From CAYSIX01 sp964431205 (GTDB lineage: Bacteria > Planctomycetota > Phycisphaerae > Phycisphaerales > Phycisphaeraceae): a DNA stretch of 27,740 nucleotides. This document shows positions 16,583 through 23,974 of this stretch, piece after piece (within the stretch, counting starts at the first letter, position 1; every line of letters begins with the position of its first letter). Location of the stretch: contig CAYSIX010000023.1 of NCBI GenBank assembly GCA_964431205.1, positions 1 through 27,740 of the forward strand, in the 5' to 3' direction. Position numbers and translations under genes: made by a program. The notes beneath the pieces are model-generated. The model ran no database searches and had not been told where the DNA came from. It saw only the letters and a list, made by a program, of their open reading frames with translations.

Positions 16583-18178
16583 ATGAGTCGATGGTGGATG
16601 GTGGCCCTGATGTCGAGCATGATCGCAGCCCCTTCGTTCGCTCAAGGAGACGAGCCGTCCGGCTGGACACTCACCTGGCAGGACGAGTTCGACGGCGACG
16701 CCGTGGACACCGACAAGTGGGAGGTCCTGACCCGGAAGAACAACTTCAACAACGAGAAGCAGTACTACCTGCCCGAGCAGGCGTCGATCGTCGACGGCAA
16801 GCTGCGTATCACGGCGACCGACGAGCCGTTCGACGGCCGACAGTACCGCTCGGCCCGGCTCGAGAGCTGGTTCGAGCAGGCCTACGGGCGGTTCGAGGTA
16901 CGAGCCAGGATCCCCACGACCAAGGGGATCTGGCCGGCGATCTGGCTGCTGCCGCGCTCCAAGCCCTGGCCGCACGGCGGCGAGATCGACATCATGGAGC
17001 ACAAGGGCTCGGAGCCCCACGTCGTCAGCAGCGCCTACCACTTCGCCAACGCCCAGGGCAATCACCAGTACGTCACGCAGCGATACCAGACCACGGAGAA
17101 CGGCAGCCCGGTCGTCTGGCCCGACGGCTTCCACGTCTACGCCGTCGAGTGGGAGCCGGACGAGCTTCGTTTCTACGTCGACGACGTGATGCACTACCGC
17201 GTGACCGGCGACGACGCGCCGATCTCGAGCACGCCGATGAGCGTGGTGCTCAACACCGCGGTGGGCGGGCACTTCGACGGCGATCCCGACGAGACCACCG
17301 TGTTTCCCCAGTTGTTCGACATCGAATACGTCCGGGTCTACCAGAAGCAGGGCGGCCCGGCGGGGGCGGGCGTGTTGCGGCACGGCGGGTTTGAAGACGG
17401 GGCGAGCGCGTGGCGGTTCCACGGCAACAACTTTCTCGAGGACCCGCCGATCGTCACGCCGGCCGAAGGCTCCAGGGCGCTCAAGCAGTTCGGCACGTTC
17501 TCGGCGAGTGGACCCGAGACCTCCGCCGTGCAGGACGGCATCGAGGCGCTGCCCGGGCGGGAGTATCGTCTGACCGGGCTGGTGCGCGTCGAGTCGAACG
17601 ACTCGATCGCGGGCACGTCGAACCGGGAGCTGGCCGCGATCCGGTTTTTCGGCCGGGGCGGTGCCGCGCTCGGCGACGCGGCGGAACAGGTGATCGCCGA
17701 CGGCGAGACGCCCCAAGACGGCTGGCTGCCGTTCGAGCTTCGCGCGACGGCGCCGGCCGAGGCGCGGACGCTGGCGGTTTCCTTCACCTTTGACCAGCCG
17801 GGTCTCGAGGCCGGGGCGGTGTTCATCGACGACGTCAAGCTCGAGCTGGTCCGCCTGGCGGGCGACTTCGACGGCGATGGGGACGTGGACGGTTTCGACC
17901 TGGGGCTGTGGCAGGCGGGTTTCGGCATCGCCTCCGGTGCCACCGCGAGGGACGGTGACGCGGACGGGGACGGCGACGTCGATGCGTTCGACCTGGGCCT
18001 GTGGCAGCAGACGTTTACCGAGGCGGCCGGCGCGGCGGTGGTGCCGACGCCGGCCTCGGGGGTGATGGCGGCGTCCATGGCGGCCTGGGTGATCTGGCGG
18101 CGGACCGCCCCCGACCGCTCGCGCGTCGGCCGTGCCGCGGTCAGCCAGATCGCTCCAGCGTACCGAAACGCTCCCTGA
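16583..18178 (+). CDS. Secreted GH16 glucanase with C-terminal dockerin-like pair and PEP-CTERM-like tail
   Basis: This 531-residue secreted enzyme starts with a signal peptide (cleavage after PSFA, ~20). A GH16 domain spans ~25-255 with the catalytic motif GEIDIMEHKG, in which Glu134 is the nucleophile and Glu139 the acid/base. GIWPAIWLLP just before it and the EIDIME form fit laminarinase-type beta-1,3(4)-glucanases. A beta-sandwich, carbohydrate-binding-like domain follows (~262-425), starting GGFEDGASAW and ending FIDDVKLELV. Then come two dockerin-like calcium loops, GDFDGDGDVDGFDLGLWQ and GDADGDGDVDAFDLGLWQ (~426-475). Last is a hydrophobic tail with VPTPA in place of VPEPA, then RR, and an unusual ~25-residue extension. 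GGAGG seven bases before 16583 sets the start; the first in-frame ATG at 16553 is less likely. A strong terminator follows. Confidence 0.92.
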   Translation: MSRWWMVALMSSMIAAPSFAQGDEPSGWTLTWQDEFDGDAVDTDKWEVLTRKNNFNNEKQYYLPEQASIVDGKLRITATDEPFDGRQYRSARLESWFEQAYGRFEVRARIPTTKGIWPAIWLLPRSKPWPHGGEIDIMEHKGSEPHVVSSAYHFANAQGNHQYVTQRYQTTENGSPVVWPDGFHVYAVEWEPDELRFYVDDVMHYRVTGDDAPISSTPMSVVLNTAVGGHFDGDPDETTVFPQLFDIEYVRVYQKQGGPAGAGVLRHGGFEDGASAWRFHGNNFLEDPPIVTPAEGSRALKQFGTFSASGPETSAVQDGIEALPGREYRLTGLVRVESNDSIAGTSNRELAAIRFFGRGGAALGDAAEQVIADGETPQDGWLPFELRATAPAEARTLAVSFTFDQPGLEAGAVFIDDVKLELVRLAGDFDGDGDVDGFDLGLWQAGFGIASGATARDGDADGDGDVDAFDLGLWQQTFTEAAGAAVVPTPASGVMAASMAAWVIWRRTAPDRSRVGRAAVSQIAPAYRNAP

Positions 18179-18211
18179 GCCACCGATCCACGACACCCGC
18201 GTATCGGCACG

Positions 18212-18250
18212 GACCGGCGGCCTAACGGCCGCCGGTCGCTTTGTTTATTG
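18212..18250 (+). terminator. Rho-independent terminator after the GH16 gene
   Basis: The perfect 11-bp arms GACCGGCGGCC (18212-18222) and GGCCGCCGGTC (18227-18237) surround a TAAC loop and are followed by T-rich GCTTTGTTTATT. It ends the first LacI module 34 bases after the GH16 stop and separates it from lacI-2. Confidence 0.85.
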
Positions 18251-18285
18251 GCCTGCCACCGCCGCCACGGGCGGTAAGGTTTCTC

Positions 18286-18314
18286 TTGACGGCCCGGTAC
18301 GTCTCTGCTATTCT
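18286..18314 (+). promoter_or_regulatory. Sigma-70-type promoter of lacI-2
   Basis: TTGACG (18286-18291) is followed after 17 bases by TATTCT (18309-18314): five of six and four of six consensus matches at ideal spacing. Transcription would start near 18321, within the ACAGTTTC-containing operator candidate, giving a leader of about 68 bases to the lacI-2 ATG. Confidence 0.7.
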
Positions 18315-18318
18315 CTCC

Positions 18319-18340
18319 GGTACAGTTTCGGTTTCGTTTC
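18319..18340. promoter_or_regulatory. Operator candidate and GTTTC triplet in the lacI-2 leader
   Basis: GGTACAGTTTC at 18319-18329 shares ACAGTTTC with the lacI-1 operator candidate and sits at the same place relative to the -10 box. Two more GTTTC copies follow at 18331-18335 and 18336-18340. The left half matches the palindrome less well than in the lacI-1 sites, so the cognate regulator may recognise a variant site. Confidence 0.5.
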
Positions 18341-18388
18341 AGGTCCGTGTCGGTTCACATTTGGCTCGATGGTTTTTGAGGCGGCTGG

Positions 18389-19453
18389 ATGGCTTCGGTT
18401 CGTGAAATCGCAAAGCGTGCGGGGGTCTCGGTCACGACGGTGTCGCGGGCGCTGAACGCCCACCCCGACGTCAGCGACCAGACCCGTCAGCGGGTGGTCC
18501 GCGCGGCCAACCGTGCCGGTTACACGATCCCACGCGGGCCTCGGACGGCGACCGCCGTCGGCTTTGTCCTCACAGGCGACTTCGAGCTGTCAGAGTACGA
18601 CTCGTTCCTGCTCTACGGTATCGCCCGGGGCCTGCGGGAACAGAAGCTCGACATCACCCTCATTCACCTGCAGCGGGACAAGCTGCCGAGCGAGACTTAC
18701 AGCCAGTTTTTCGCCCGGCGAGGGCTGCTCGGCGGCATCCTGCGGACCAACACGCGGTATCGCCACATCTGCGAGGCGATCGCCGACGAGGGCCTGGCCC
18801 ACGTGGTCGTCGCCGAGAAGTTCGAACACGAGCGGGTGAACTACATCTGCTGCGATTCGACGCAGGAGAGCCGCCGCGCCGTCGAGCACCTGATTCACCT
18901 GGGTCATCGGCGGATCGCCATGGGCATCGCCCACGAGCCGGACCACGATCACCTCGACCGCCGCGCCGGCTACGAGGCGGCGCTGCGAGAGGCCGGGCTC
19001 GAGGTGGACCCGGATCTGATCGTGCCGATGTCACCGACCGTCACCGGCGGCGAGAACGCGATCAACCGGGCACTGAGCCTTCCGAACCCGCCCACGGCGA
19101 TGTTCCTGGCCGACCCGATGGCGTCGCTCGGCGCCGTCTGTCGCGTCCAGGCGCTGGGGCTGCGGATACCCGAGGACTTCTCGATCGTCGGTTTCGACGA
19201 CGGCACCAGCCGACGACGGATTCACCCGCGTCTGACCGCCGTCTGGCAGGACACCGTGCAACTGGGCTTCGACGCGGCGCTGTGGCTGGGCCGACGAATT
19301 GCCGGAACGGCGTCGCCCGAGCGATTGCAGATGGTCTTCTCGGCGGTGCTCGAGATCAATCAGACCACGGGCGAGGCGCCGAGCCGGCCGGTTCGCATGC
19401 TGCCCGACGGGCGACGGGTCGACGGCCCGGGCGACCCGCCCGCAAGTCCCTGA
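18389..19453 (+). CDS. LacI-family transcriptional regulator 2 (short-hinge type)
   Basis: This 354-residue paralog of lacI-1 heads the second module. The helix-turn-helix SVREIAKRAGVSVTTVSRALN is at 3-23. As in lacI-1, GY is followed by only ten residues (TIPRGPRTAT) before the sensor domain, without an ARSL-like hinge helix. The sensor domain shares QRDKLPSETYSQFF, ILRTNT, DHDHLDR and FSIVGFDD with its paralog, implying related effector sugars; the C terminus has MLPDGRRV like the paralog's VLPNGARL. GAGGCGG lies just upstream of the ATG. The PEP-CTERM gene at 19506 starts 52 bases after its stop, on the same strand. Regulation of the downstream surface-protein genes, and autorepression through the 18319 site, are inferred. 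Confidence 0.92.
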   Translation: MASVREIAKRAGVSVTTVSRALNAHPDVSDQTRQRVVRAANRAGYTIPRGPRTATAVGFVLTGDFELSEYDSFLLYGIARGLREQKLDITLIHLQRDKLPSETYSQFFARRGLLGGILRTNTRYRHICEAIADEGLAHVVVAEKFEHERVNYICCDSTQESRRAVEHLIHLGHRRIAMGIAHEPDHDHLDRRAGYEAALREAGLEVDPDLIVPMSPTVTGGENAINRALSLPNPPTAMFLADPMASLGAVCRVQALGLRIPEDFSIVGFDDGTSRRRIHPRLTAVWQDTVQLGFDAALWLGRRIAGTASPERLQMVFSAVLEINQTTGEAPSRPVRMLPDGRRVDGPGDPPASP

Positions 19454-19505
19454 GGCGTGTTCGGATGTTGGGATGAGAGGCTCAACGTCACAAGGAGGCA
19501 GGTTC

Positions 19506-20795
19506 ATGTCATTGGCGACTCGAACGACGCGAAGCACTCTGGCCGGGCTGTGCGTCATCGGCGTCGCGGTGCCGGCAGCGGCGCAGATCGAGATTGTGGC
19601 GCCGCCGACCAACTCGGTCGAGATCGACTTCGACGGGTCACCGCTGACGCCCGGCCCGCGCGTGCTGACCGCGGGCGACAGCGCCGCGTTCGACGACGGC
19701 CTGATCGGGGAGGGTGGCTTCGTGGGCACGTTCAGCGGAGGAGACGCCGGGGTCGTGACGCTCGATACGCTGGCCGGCGGCGGGCCCACGGGTCAAGCCG
19801 GGGACAACGCCGCCCGCATGACGGTCGAGCCCGCCGACGCCGAGCCGTTCAACTTCTTCGCCGGCACGATCCTCAGCGATCGCGGCTTCGAGCTGGCGCC
19901 CAGCGGGTTCGACGATGGCACCGGACTCTTTGAGTTCGCCGACGTCAGCGACGCCAACATCAAGCTCGACCTCAAGGCCCCCGCGGGCACGACGGTCCGC
20001 GTCCGCATCGAGACGGGCTTCTTCGACTTCACCGAGGTGCCCGGCTTCGAGGGCGCGTCCTTCACGCTCGGCTCGCTCGGTCAGGACATCTCCGCCACGG
20101 GCGACTGGCAGACCGTCGACTTCGACCTCAGCGACGCCAACACGACCACCGACGAACCGTTTTTCTTCCGTGAGCCACGGGCGGCGCTCAACGCCCGGCT
20201 GGTCGTCGTCTATCCGGCGCCGACGGTCGGTGAGGTGCTGATCGACAACGTCAACGTCAGCGGCAGCTCGATCCTGAACTACGCCGACGGCGACGTGAAT
20301 CAGGACGGCCTGCTCAACGCGGCGGACATCGACGACCTGAGCAGGGCGATCCGCGCCTTGGCGGTGGGACAGGAAGGCGACGACATCGCCGCGGCGGCCC
20401 TGCCTTTTGAAGACGACGAAGAGCTGGTCGGCTTCCTGCGGTCACAGGTGATCGCTCAGTTCGACATCACGCCGGAACTGGAGAACGCGGGCGTCGGGCA
20501 GGACGACCGGGAGCGCCTGGTCCGAGAGATCCTCGGCACCCAGTTCGGGGACTTTGACGTCGACGGCGACGTGGACGCGTTCGACCTGGGCATCTGGCAG
20601 ACCGGTTTCGGCACGACCGAGGACGCCTCGGTGCTGGACGGCGACGCGGATGGCGACGGCGACGTGGACGCGTTCGACCTGGGTATCTGGCAGACGGGCT
20701 TCGGTTTTGGCCAGGAGGGCGCGGCGGTTCCGGAGCCCGCCACGATCGCCCTGCTCGGCGCGGGAGTGATGTGGCTGGGACGTCGACGGCGTTGA
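19506..20795 (+). CDS. Dockerin-like PEP-CTERM surface protein 1
   Basis: This 429-residue exported protein has a signal peptide ending PAAA|Q (~26). A beta-rich domain (~30-255) ends with VLIDNVNVSGSS, like many carbohydrate-binding modules, but I cannot assign a family. A first dockerin-like helix-loop GDVNQDGLLNAADIDDLSRAI lies at ~262-282. Two further loops, GDFDVDGDVDAFDLGIWQTGFG and GDADGDGDVDAFDLGIWQTGFG, lie at ~348-402. The last 22 residues are a PEP-CTERM sorting signal: VPEPAT, a hydrophobic helix, RRRR. In known systems an exosortase cleaves this and anchors the protein; none is in the window. AAGGAGG seven bases before the ATG fixes the start. It is a tandem paralog of the gene at 20902-22245 and probably a surface glycan-binding or scaffold protein. 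Confidence 0.88.
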   Translation: MSLATRTTRSTLAGLCVIGVAVPAAAQIEIVAPPTNSVEIDFDGSPLTPGPRVLTAGDSAAFDDGLIGEGGFVGTFSGGDAGVVTLDTLAGGGPTGQAGDNAARMTVEPADAEPFNFFAGTILSDRGFELAPSGFDDGTGLFEFADVSDANIKLDLKAPAGTTVRVRIETGFFDFTEVPGFEGASFTLGSLGQDISATGDWQTVDFDLSDANTTTDEPFFFREPRAALNARLVVVYPAPTVGEVLIDNVNVSGSSILNYADGDVNQDGLLNAADIDDLSRAIRALAVGQEGDDIAAAALPFEDDEELVGFLRSQVIAQFDITPELENAGVGQDDRERLVREILGTQFGDFDVDGDVDAFDLGIWQTGFGTTEDASVLDGDADGDGDVDAFDLGIWQTGFGFGQEGAAVPEPATIALLGAGVMWLGRRRR

Positions 20796-20901
20796 CGACG
20801 ACCTCCTTCTCCGGTCGCTCGCCTGATCGCGGGTGATCGGATTGGCTGGAGTGACTTTTACAACCTGGCCGCCGAGTCGGTGGCCGAAGCGGAGGTGAAT
20901 C

Positions 20902-22245
20902 ATGAGAAGCGGATGGATGAACGGAAACGTCGGGTTGGGAGCGGCGGTGCTGACCGCGGCCGTGTGGGGCCTGTGCCCGGCTTCGGCGTATGGCCAGGGG
21001 CTGAACGTGCCCGTGACCGATACGGTCACCCTGGATTTCGACGCGGCGATGCCGTCGCCCGACCCGGTCGAGTTCGTCGCCGACGGCGCGACGGACGACT
21101 TCGACGACAACTTCGCGGGCGAGGCGGCGTCGTGGGGCAGCTTCGGCGGAGGGCCGGACAGCATCACCGCGGGCATCATCGAGAACGGTGGAGCCTCGGG
21201 ACAACCCGGGGATCACGCCGCCCGTCTCAGCGTCGAAGACGCCACACCGGGCGGGTACTTCGCCCGGCTCATCTGGCAGGTCAAGGGACTGCGACTGGCC
21301 GAGGACGAGTTCGGGACCGTCGGCGGGGACGGCACCGTCCAGTCCAGCCTGCGCGTGGACGTGTCGGTCGACCTCAACACCTCGATCTCCGACGCCCAGT
21401 TCCGTGTCAACGTCGATACAGGCTATCCAAGCATCAACGGCGTGGTGACCGGCAACGTGCCCGGGCTCGTCGAGACGTTCGGCAACGGATCGCGCGTCCT
21501 GACGATCGGCAACGAGCCGACTGACATCGCCCCGGCCATCCCCGCCAACTCCTGGGAGAACCTGCAGTTCAGCCTCGAGGACACCACCGCGGCGCCGTTC
21601 AACCCCTTCTTCTTCCGCACCACCCGCGCCAACGACCTGACCCGCATCGGGGTCACCTTCCCCGGCGGCGGCAACCCCGGCGACATGAACGTGGACAACT
21701 TCACGCTCTCGGGCCCGGGCGTCATGAAGTTCCACGCCGCCGACTTCAACACCGACGAGTGGGTCAACGCGACCGACATCGACATGCTCTACGACGCGAT
21801 CGACGCCCTGGCACTCAACGAGTCCCTGCCGCTGCCGGCCGAGGGCGAGGCGCCGGAGTTTGGCGTGACCCAGGACACCGGCGCCACCCTTTCTCTCGCC
21901 GAGAAGTTCAGCATCACGCCGACCGACAACGAGCTGGACCTCGACGACGCCGATTACCTGGTTCGCGAGGTGCTGGGCACGGAGTTCGGCGACTTCGACC
22001 TGGACGGGGACGTGGACGCGTTCGACCTGGGCATCTGGCAGACGGGGTTCGGGACGACCGAGGACGCGTCGTGGGCCGAGGGCAACGCCGACGGTGACGA
22101 CGACGTGGACGCGTTCGACCTGGGCATCTGGCAGACGGGTTTTGGTTTCGGTCAGAGCGGCGCCGCGGTGCCCGAGCCGGCGTCGGCGCTGATGGCGATG
22201 ACGCTGGGCGTGGGCGCGCTGGCCGTGCGTCGTCGCCGCGGCTGA
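20902..22245 (+). CDS. Dockerin-like PEP-CTERM surface protein 2 (tandem paralog)
   Basis: This 447-residue exported protein has the same architecture as its neighbour at 19506-20795. A signal peptide ends near AYGQ (~32). The N-terminal beta-rich domain shares a pattern with the paralog: VTLDFD, DDFDDNFAGE, GQPGDHAARLSVE. NVDNFTLSGPG ends the domain. A degenerate helix-loop FNTDEWVNATDIDMLYDAIDAL lies at ~282-303. Two loops, GDFDLDGDVDAFDLGIWQTGFG and GNADGDDDVDAFDLGIWQTGFG, lie at ~363-417. The tail VPEPAS, hydrophobic helix and RRRR is a PEP-CTERM sorting signal. GGAGGTGA upstream of the ATG fixes the start. It likely arose by gene duplication. A glycan-binding surface role is inferred from context and fold pattern, not proven. 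Confidence 0.88.
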   Translation: MRSGWMNGNVGLGAAVLTAAVWGLCPASAYGQGLNVPVTDTVTLDFDAAMPSPDPVEFVADGATDDFDDNFAGEAASWGSFGGGPDSITAGIIENGGASGQPGDHAARLSVEDATPGGYFARLIWQVKGLRLAEDEFGTVGGDGTVQSSLRVDVSVDLNTSISDAQFRVNVDTGYPSINGVVTGNVPGLVETFGNGSRVLTIGNEPTDIAPAIPANSWENLQFSLEDTTAAPFNPFFFRTTRANDLTRIGVTFPGGGNPGDMNVDNFTLSGPGVMKFHAADFNTDEWVNATDIDMLYDAIDALALNESLPLPAEGEAPEFGVTQDTGATLSLAEKFSITPTDNELDLDDADYLVREVLGTEFGDFDLDGDVDAFDLGIWQTGFGTTEDASWAEGNADGDDDVDAFDLGIWQTGFGFGQSGAAVPEPASALMAMTLGVGALAVRRRRG

Positions 22246-22428
22246 GGCGATCCCGACCCGAGTGAACACACTTGGAATTGGATGACGAGGAGAACAGGAG
22301 AAAGAAACATGCTTGAAAACCACACCAGTCTGGAACGGTCAGGGGCGCCGAGCCGTTCGGCGGTCGCCGGTCCGACGTGGGTCGGCGACGGTCTGAAGTC
22401 CTTTCCTTTCAATCGGAGGAGGTTTCGA

Positions 22429-23019
22429 ATGCATCGAGTGATTCAACGGGTGATGACGTGTGTGATGGTCGCCGGGTTGTGGGCGGCGCCCGCGGCGGTG
22501 GCGGAGGCTCAGTTGATCTCGTCGTTTTCGCGAGGCGGCAGCAGCGGCAACGTGGCCCCGGAGCTTGTGGTCGGCGGGATGACGGAGAACGCCGACATCT
22601 TCGTGGATCGTGACGGCGATCCCTGGCTCGATGTGCCGTCGCTCATCGAGGGCGCCGACTACATCAAGCCGGCCAACAACGACCGTGACGTGTCGGACTA
22701 TTCGTTGTCCGTGACGTTCGCCGAAGACGTGACGGCGTTCCTGATCTTCGATCGCCGCGTGGACGTCTCGGCGCTGACGTGGGTGTCCGACCTCGGCTTC
22801 ACCGACACGGGTGAGACGATCACGTTCGGCAGCCCGTTCGGGAACGTCGAAGACAGCCCGATCTATTCGGCGAACCTGCCCGGCGGGACGTTCGACTTCC
22901 TGGCCCAGGACCAGGGCAGCCTGAACATGTACACCGTGGCGGCGACTCCTGAGCCGGCGACGGCCGGGCTCCTGGCGGCCGCGCTTGGCTTGTGCCTCCA
23001 TCGTCGGCGACGTGACTGA
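22429..23019 (+). CDS. Small PEP-CTERM surface protein
   Basis: From the ATG at 22429 this is a 196-residue exported protein. A signal peptide ends near AEAQ (~27), the middle region is unrecognised, and the tail TPEPATAGLLAAALGLCLHRRRR is a PEP-CTERM sorting signal. It has no dockerin-like loop, unlike the two preceding proteins. GGAGGAGG precedes 22429. A second in-frame ATG at 22309 also has a good ribosome site (CAGGAG) and would add 40 hydrophilic residues ahead of the signal peptide, which would be unusual for an exported protein; I therefore prefer 22429. It sits between the dockerin-like proteins and the second pseudopilin, and is followed by a possible terminator. Confidence 0.82.
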   Translation: MHRVIQRVMTCVMVAGLWAAPAAVAEAQLISSFSRGGSSGNVAPELVVGGMTENADIFVDRDGDPWLDVPSLIEGADYIKPANNDRDVSDYSLSVTFAEDVTAFLIFDRRVDVSALTWVSDLGFTDTGETITFGSPFGNVEDSPIYSANLPGGTFDFLAQDQGSLNMYTVAATPEPATAGLLAAALGLCLHRRRRD

Positions 23020-23036
23020 GCCTCCTGAGCCGACAC

Positions 23037-23069
23037 GCCCCGGCTCGCTCACCGGCGGGTCGGGGCTTT
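23037..23069 (+). terminator. Possible terminator after the small PEP-CTERM gene
   Basis: GCCCCG (23037-23042) can pair with CGGGGC (23061-23066), followed by TTT. The loop is long (18 bases) but contains CCGG-rich segments that may form an inner stem. If it is active, the pseudopilin and glycosidase behind it would be expressed at a lower level or from their own promoter. Confidence 0.35.
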
Positions 23070-23105
23070 GAGAAGTGGTGACGTTTCCTTTAAGCGAGGC
23101 CAGAC

Positions 23106-23951
23106 ATGATGCGACGAACCCATGCGTTTACGCTGATCGAGCTGCTCGTGGTGATCTCGATCATCGCGCTGCTCATCGGGATCCTCCTGCCGGCACTGGG
23201 CAAGGCGCGAGACGCGGCCCAGCGCATGCAGTGCGCCTCCAACACCCGCCAGCTCGCCACCGGCATGTTCACCCGCGCCGTCGATTACGAGAGCACCGAC
23301 GGCGGGACGTTCGTGCCGACGGTCGGCGTCGAGTCGGACAACCTCAACCTGATCATCCCCGAATACATCAGCGACGCCCAGGTCGCCGTCTGCCCGAGCA
23401 CCGAGAACGTGGTTGATCCGTCCGACCGGCGGCGGATCGGCTTTGGTCAGTTCAAGGGCGAGTGGTGGATCCGTGACCTCGAAGACAACGCCCGTGACGC
23501 TCAGGAGAGCCGGGGCGGGCACAGCTACGAGCTGAACTCCGCCTATTCCGGCCCCATCATCTACCCCGACGGCACCCGCGTACCCGGCGACATCGACGGC
23601 GTGATCTTCAACCAGTTCGGCGGCAAGGGCGTGCGCAAGAGCCTGCGCAACACCACCCAGCCGTCACGCGCCACGATCGTCATGGACGCCGACGACGCGT
23701 CCGACCCCGAGTTGAACCCGACCAACAACTGGCCCGAGCCGGGCAACAATCACGGTGAGGAGGGCGTCCACTTCGGGTTCCTCGACGGCCACGCCCGATG
23801 GGTCCAGGCCGGCCGGGACTTCATCACGACGCTCTTCGACGGCTACGAGGGCGGCGACCAGATCGGCCGGGCGCCCCAGTACATCCCCGAGCTCTCGATC
23901 GGGTCCCGCGCGATCAACGGGGAGTCCTTCACCGTCTTGAGCTATGATTGA
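23106..23951 (+). CDS. Prepilin-type N-terminal/H-X9-DG-type pseudopilin 2
   Basis: This 281-residue pseudopilin has a very short leader, MMRRTHA, then the helix FTLIELLVVISIIALLIG (8-25) with Glu12 at +5 after the cleavage site, again with Ala in place of Gly at -1. The following KARDAAQRMQCASNTRQLATG matches the planctomycete pseudopilin pattern. Near the C terminus NNHGEEGVHFGFLDGHARWV is a variant of the H-X9-DG motif. It is homologous to pseudopilin 1 at 15685-16536 in the N-terminal ~50 residues but diverges in the middle. GAGG about six bases before 23106 supports the start. Its stop codon abuts a hairpin that covers the ribosome site of the next gene, so the two are probably translationally coupled. 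Confidence 0.9.
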   Translation: MMRRTHAFTLIELLVVISIIALLIGILLPALGKARDAAQRMQCASNTRQLATGMFTRAVDYESTDGGTFVPTVGVESDNLNLIIPEYISDAQVAVCPSTENVVDPSDRRRIGFGQFKGEWWIRDLEDNARDAQESRGGHSYELNSAYSGPIIYPDGTRVPGDIDGVIFNQFGGKGVRKSLRNTTQPSRATIVMDADDASDPELNPTNNWPEPGNNHGEEGVHFGFLDGHARWVQAGRDFITTLFDGYEGGDQIGRAPQYIPELSIGSRAINGESFTVLSYD

Positions 23952-23970
23952 GGGCTCCTGTGAGGAGCCC
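23952..23970 (+). promoter_or_regulatory. Ribosome-site-hiding hairpin before the glycosidase gene
   Basis: GGGCTCCT (23952-23959) pairs perfectly with AGGAGCCC (23963-23970) around a GTG loop. The right arm contains the AGGAG ribosome site of the gene starting at 23975, and the left arm begins at the base after the pseudopilin stop codon (TGA 23949-23951). A ribosome finishing the pseudopilin would melt the stem, so glycosidase translation should depend on pseudopilin translation. There is no T-tract, so a terminator is less likely. Confidence 0.6.
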
Positions 23971-23974
23971 CATC

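Noticed and set aside
20560..22150. Repeated DNA blocks suggesting a CRISPR-like or mobile repeat
   Set aside because: The repeats are in frame and encode dockerin-like loops. Spacing and variation follow protein structure, with no spacers.
17880..22150. A cellulosome
   Set aside because: Dockerin-like loops are present but there is no cohesin or scaffoldin in the window, and the loops differ from clostridial dockerins.
20467..22323. A 618-codon open frame on the minus strand opposite the dockerin-like genes
   Set aside because: Its translation is rich in Arg, Val, Gly and His with no recognisable domain and it mirrors well-supported exported proteins. Long antisense frames are expected in high-GC DNA.
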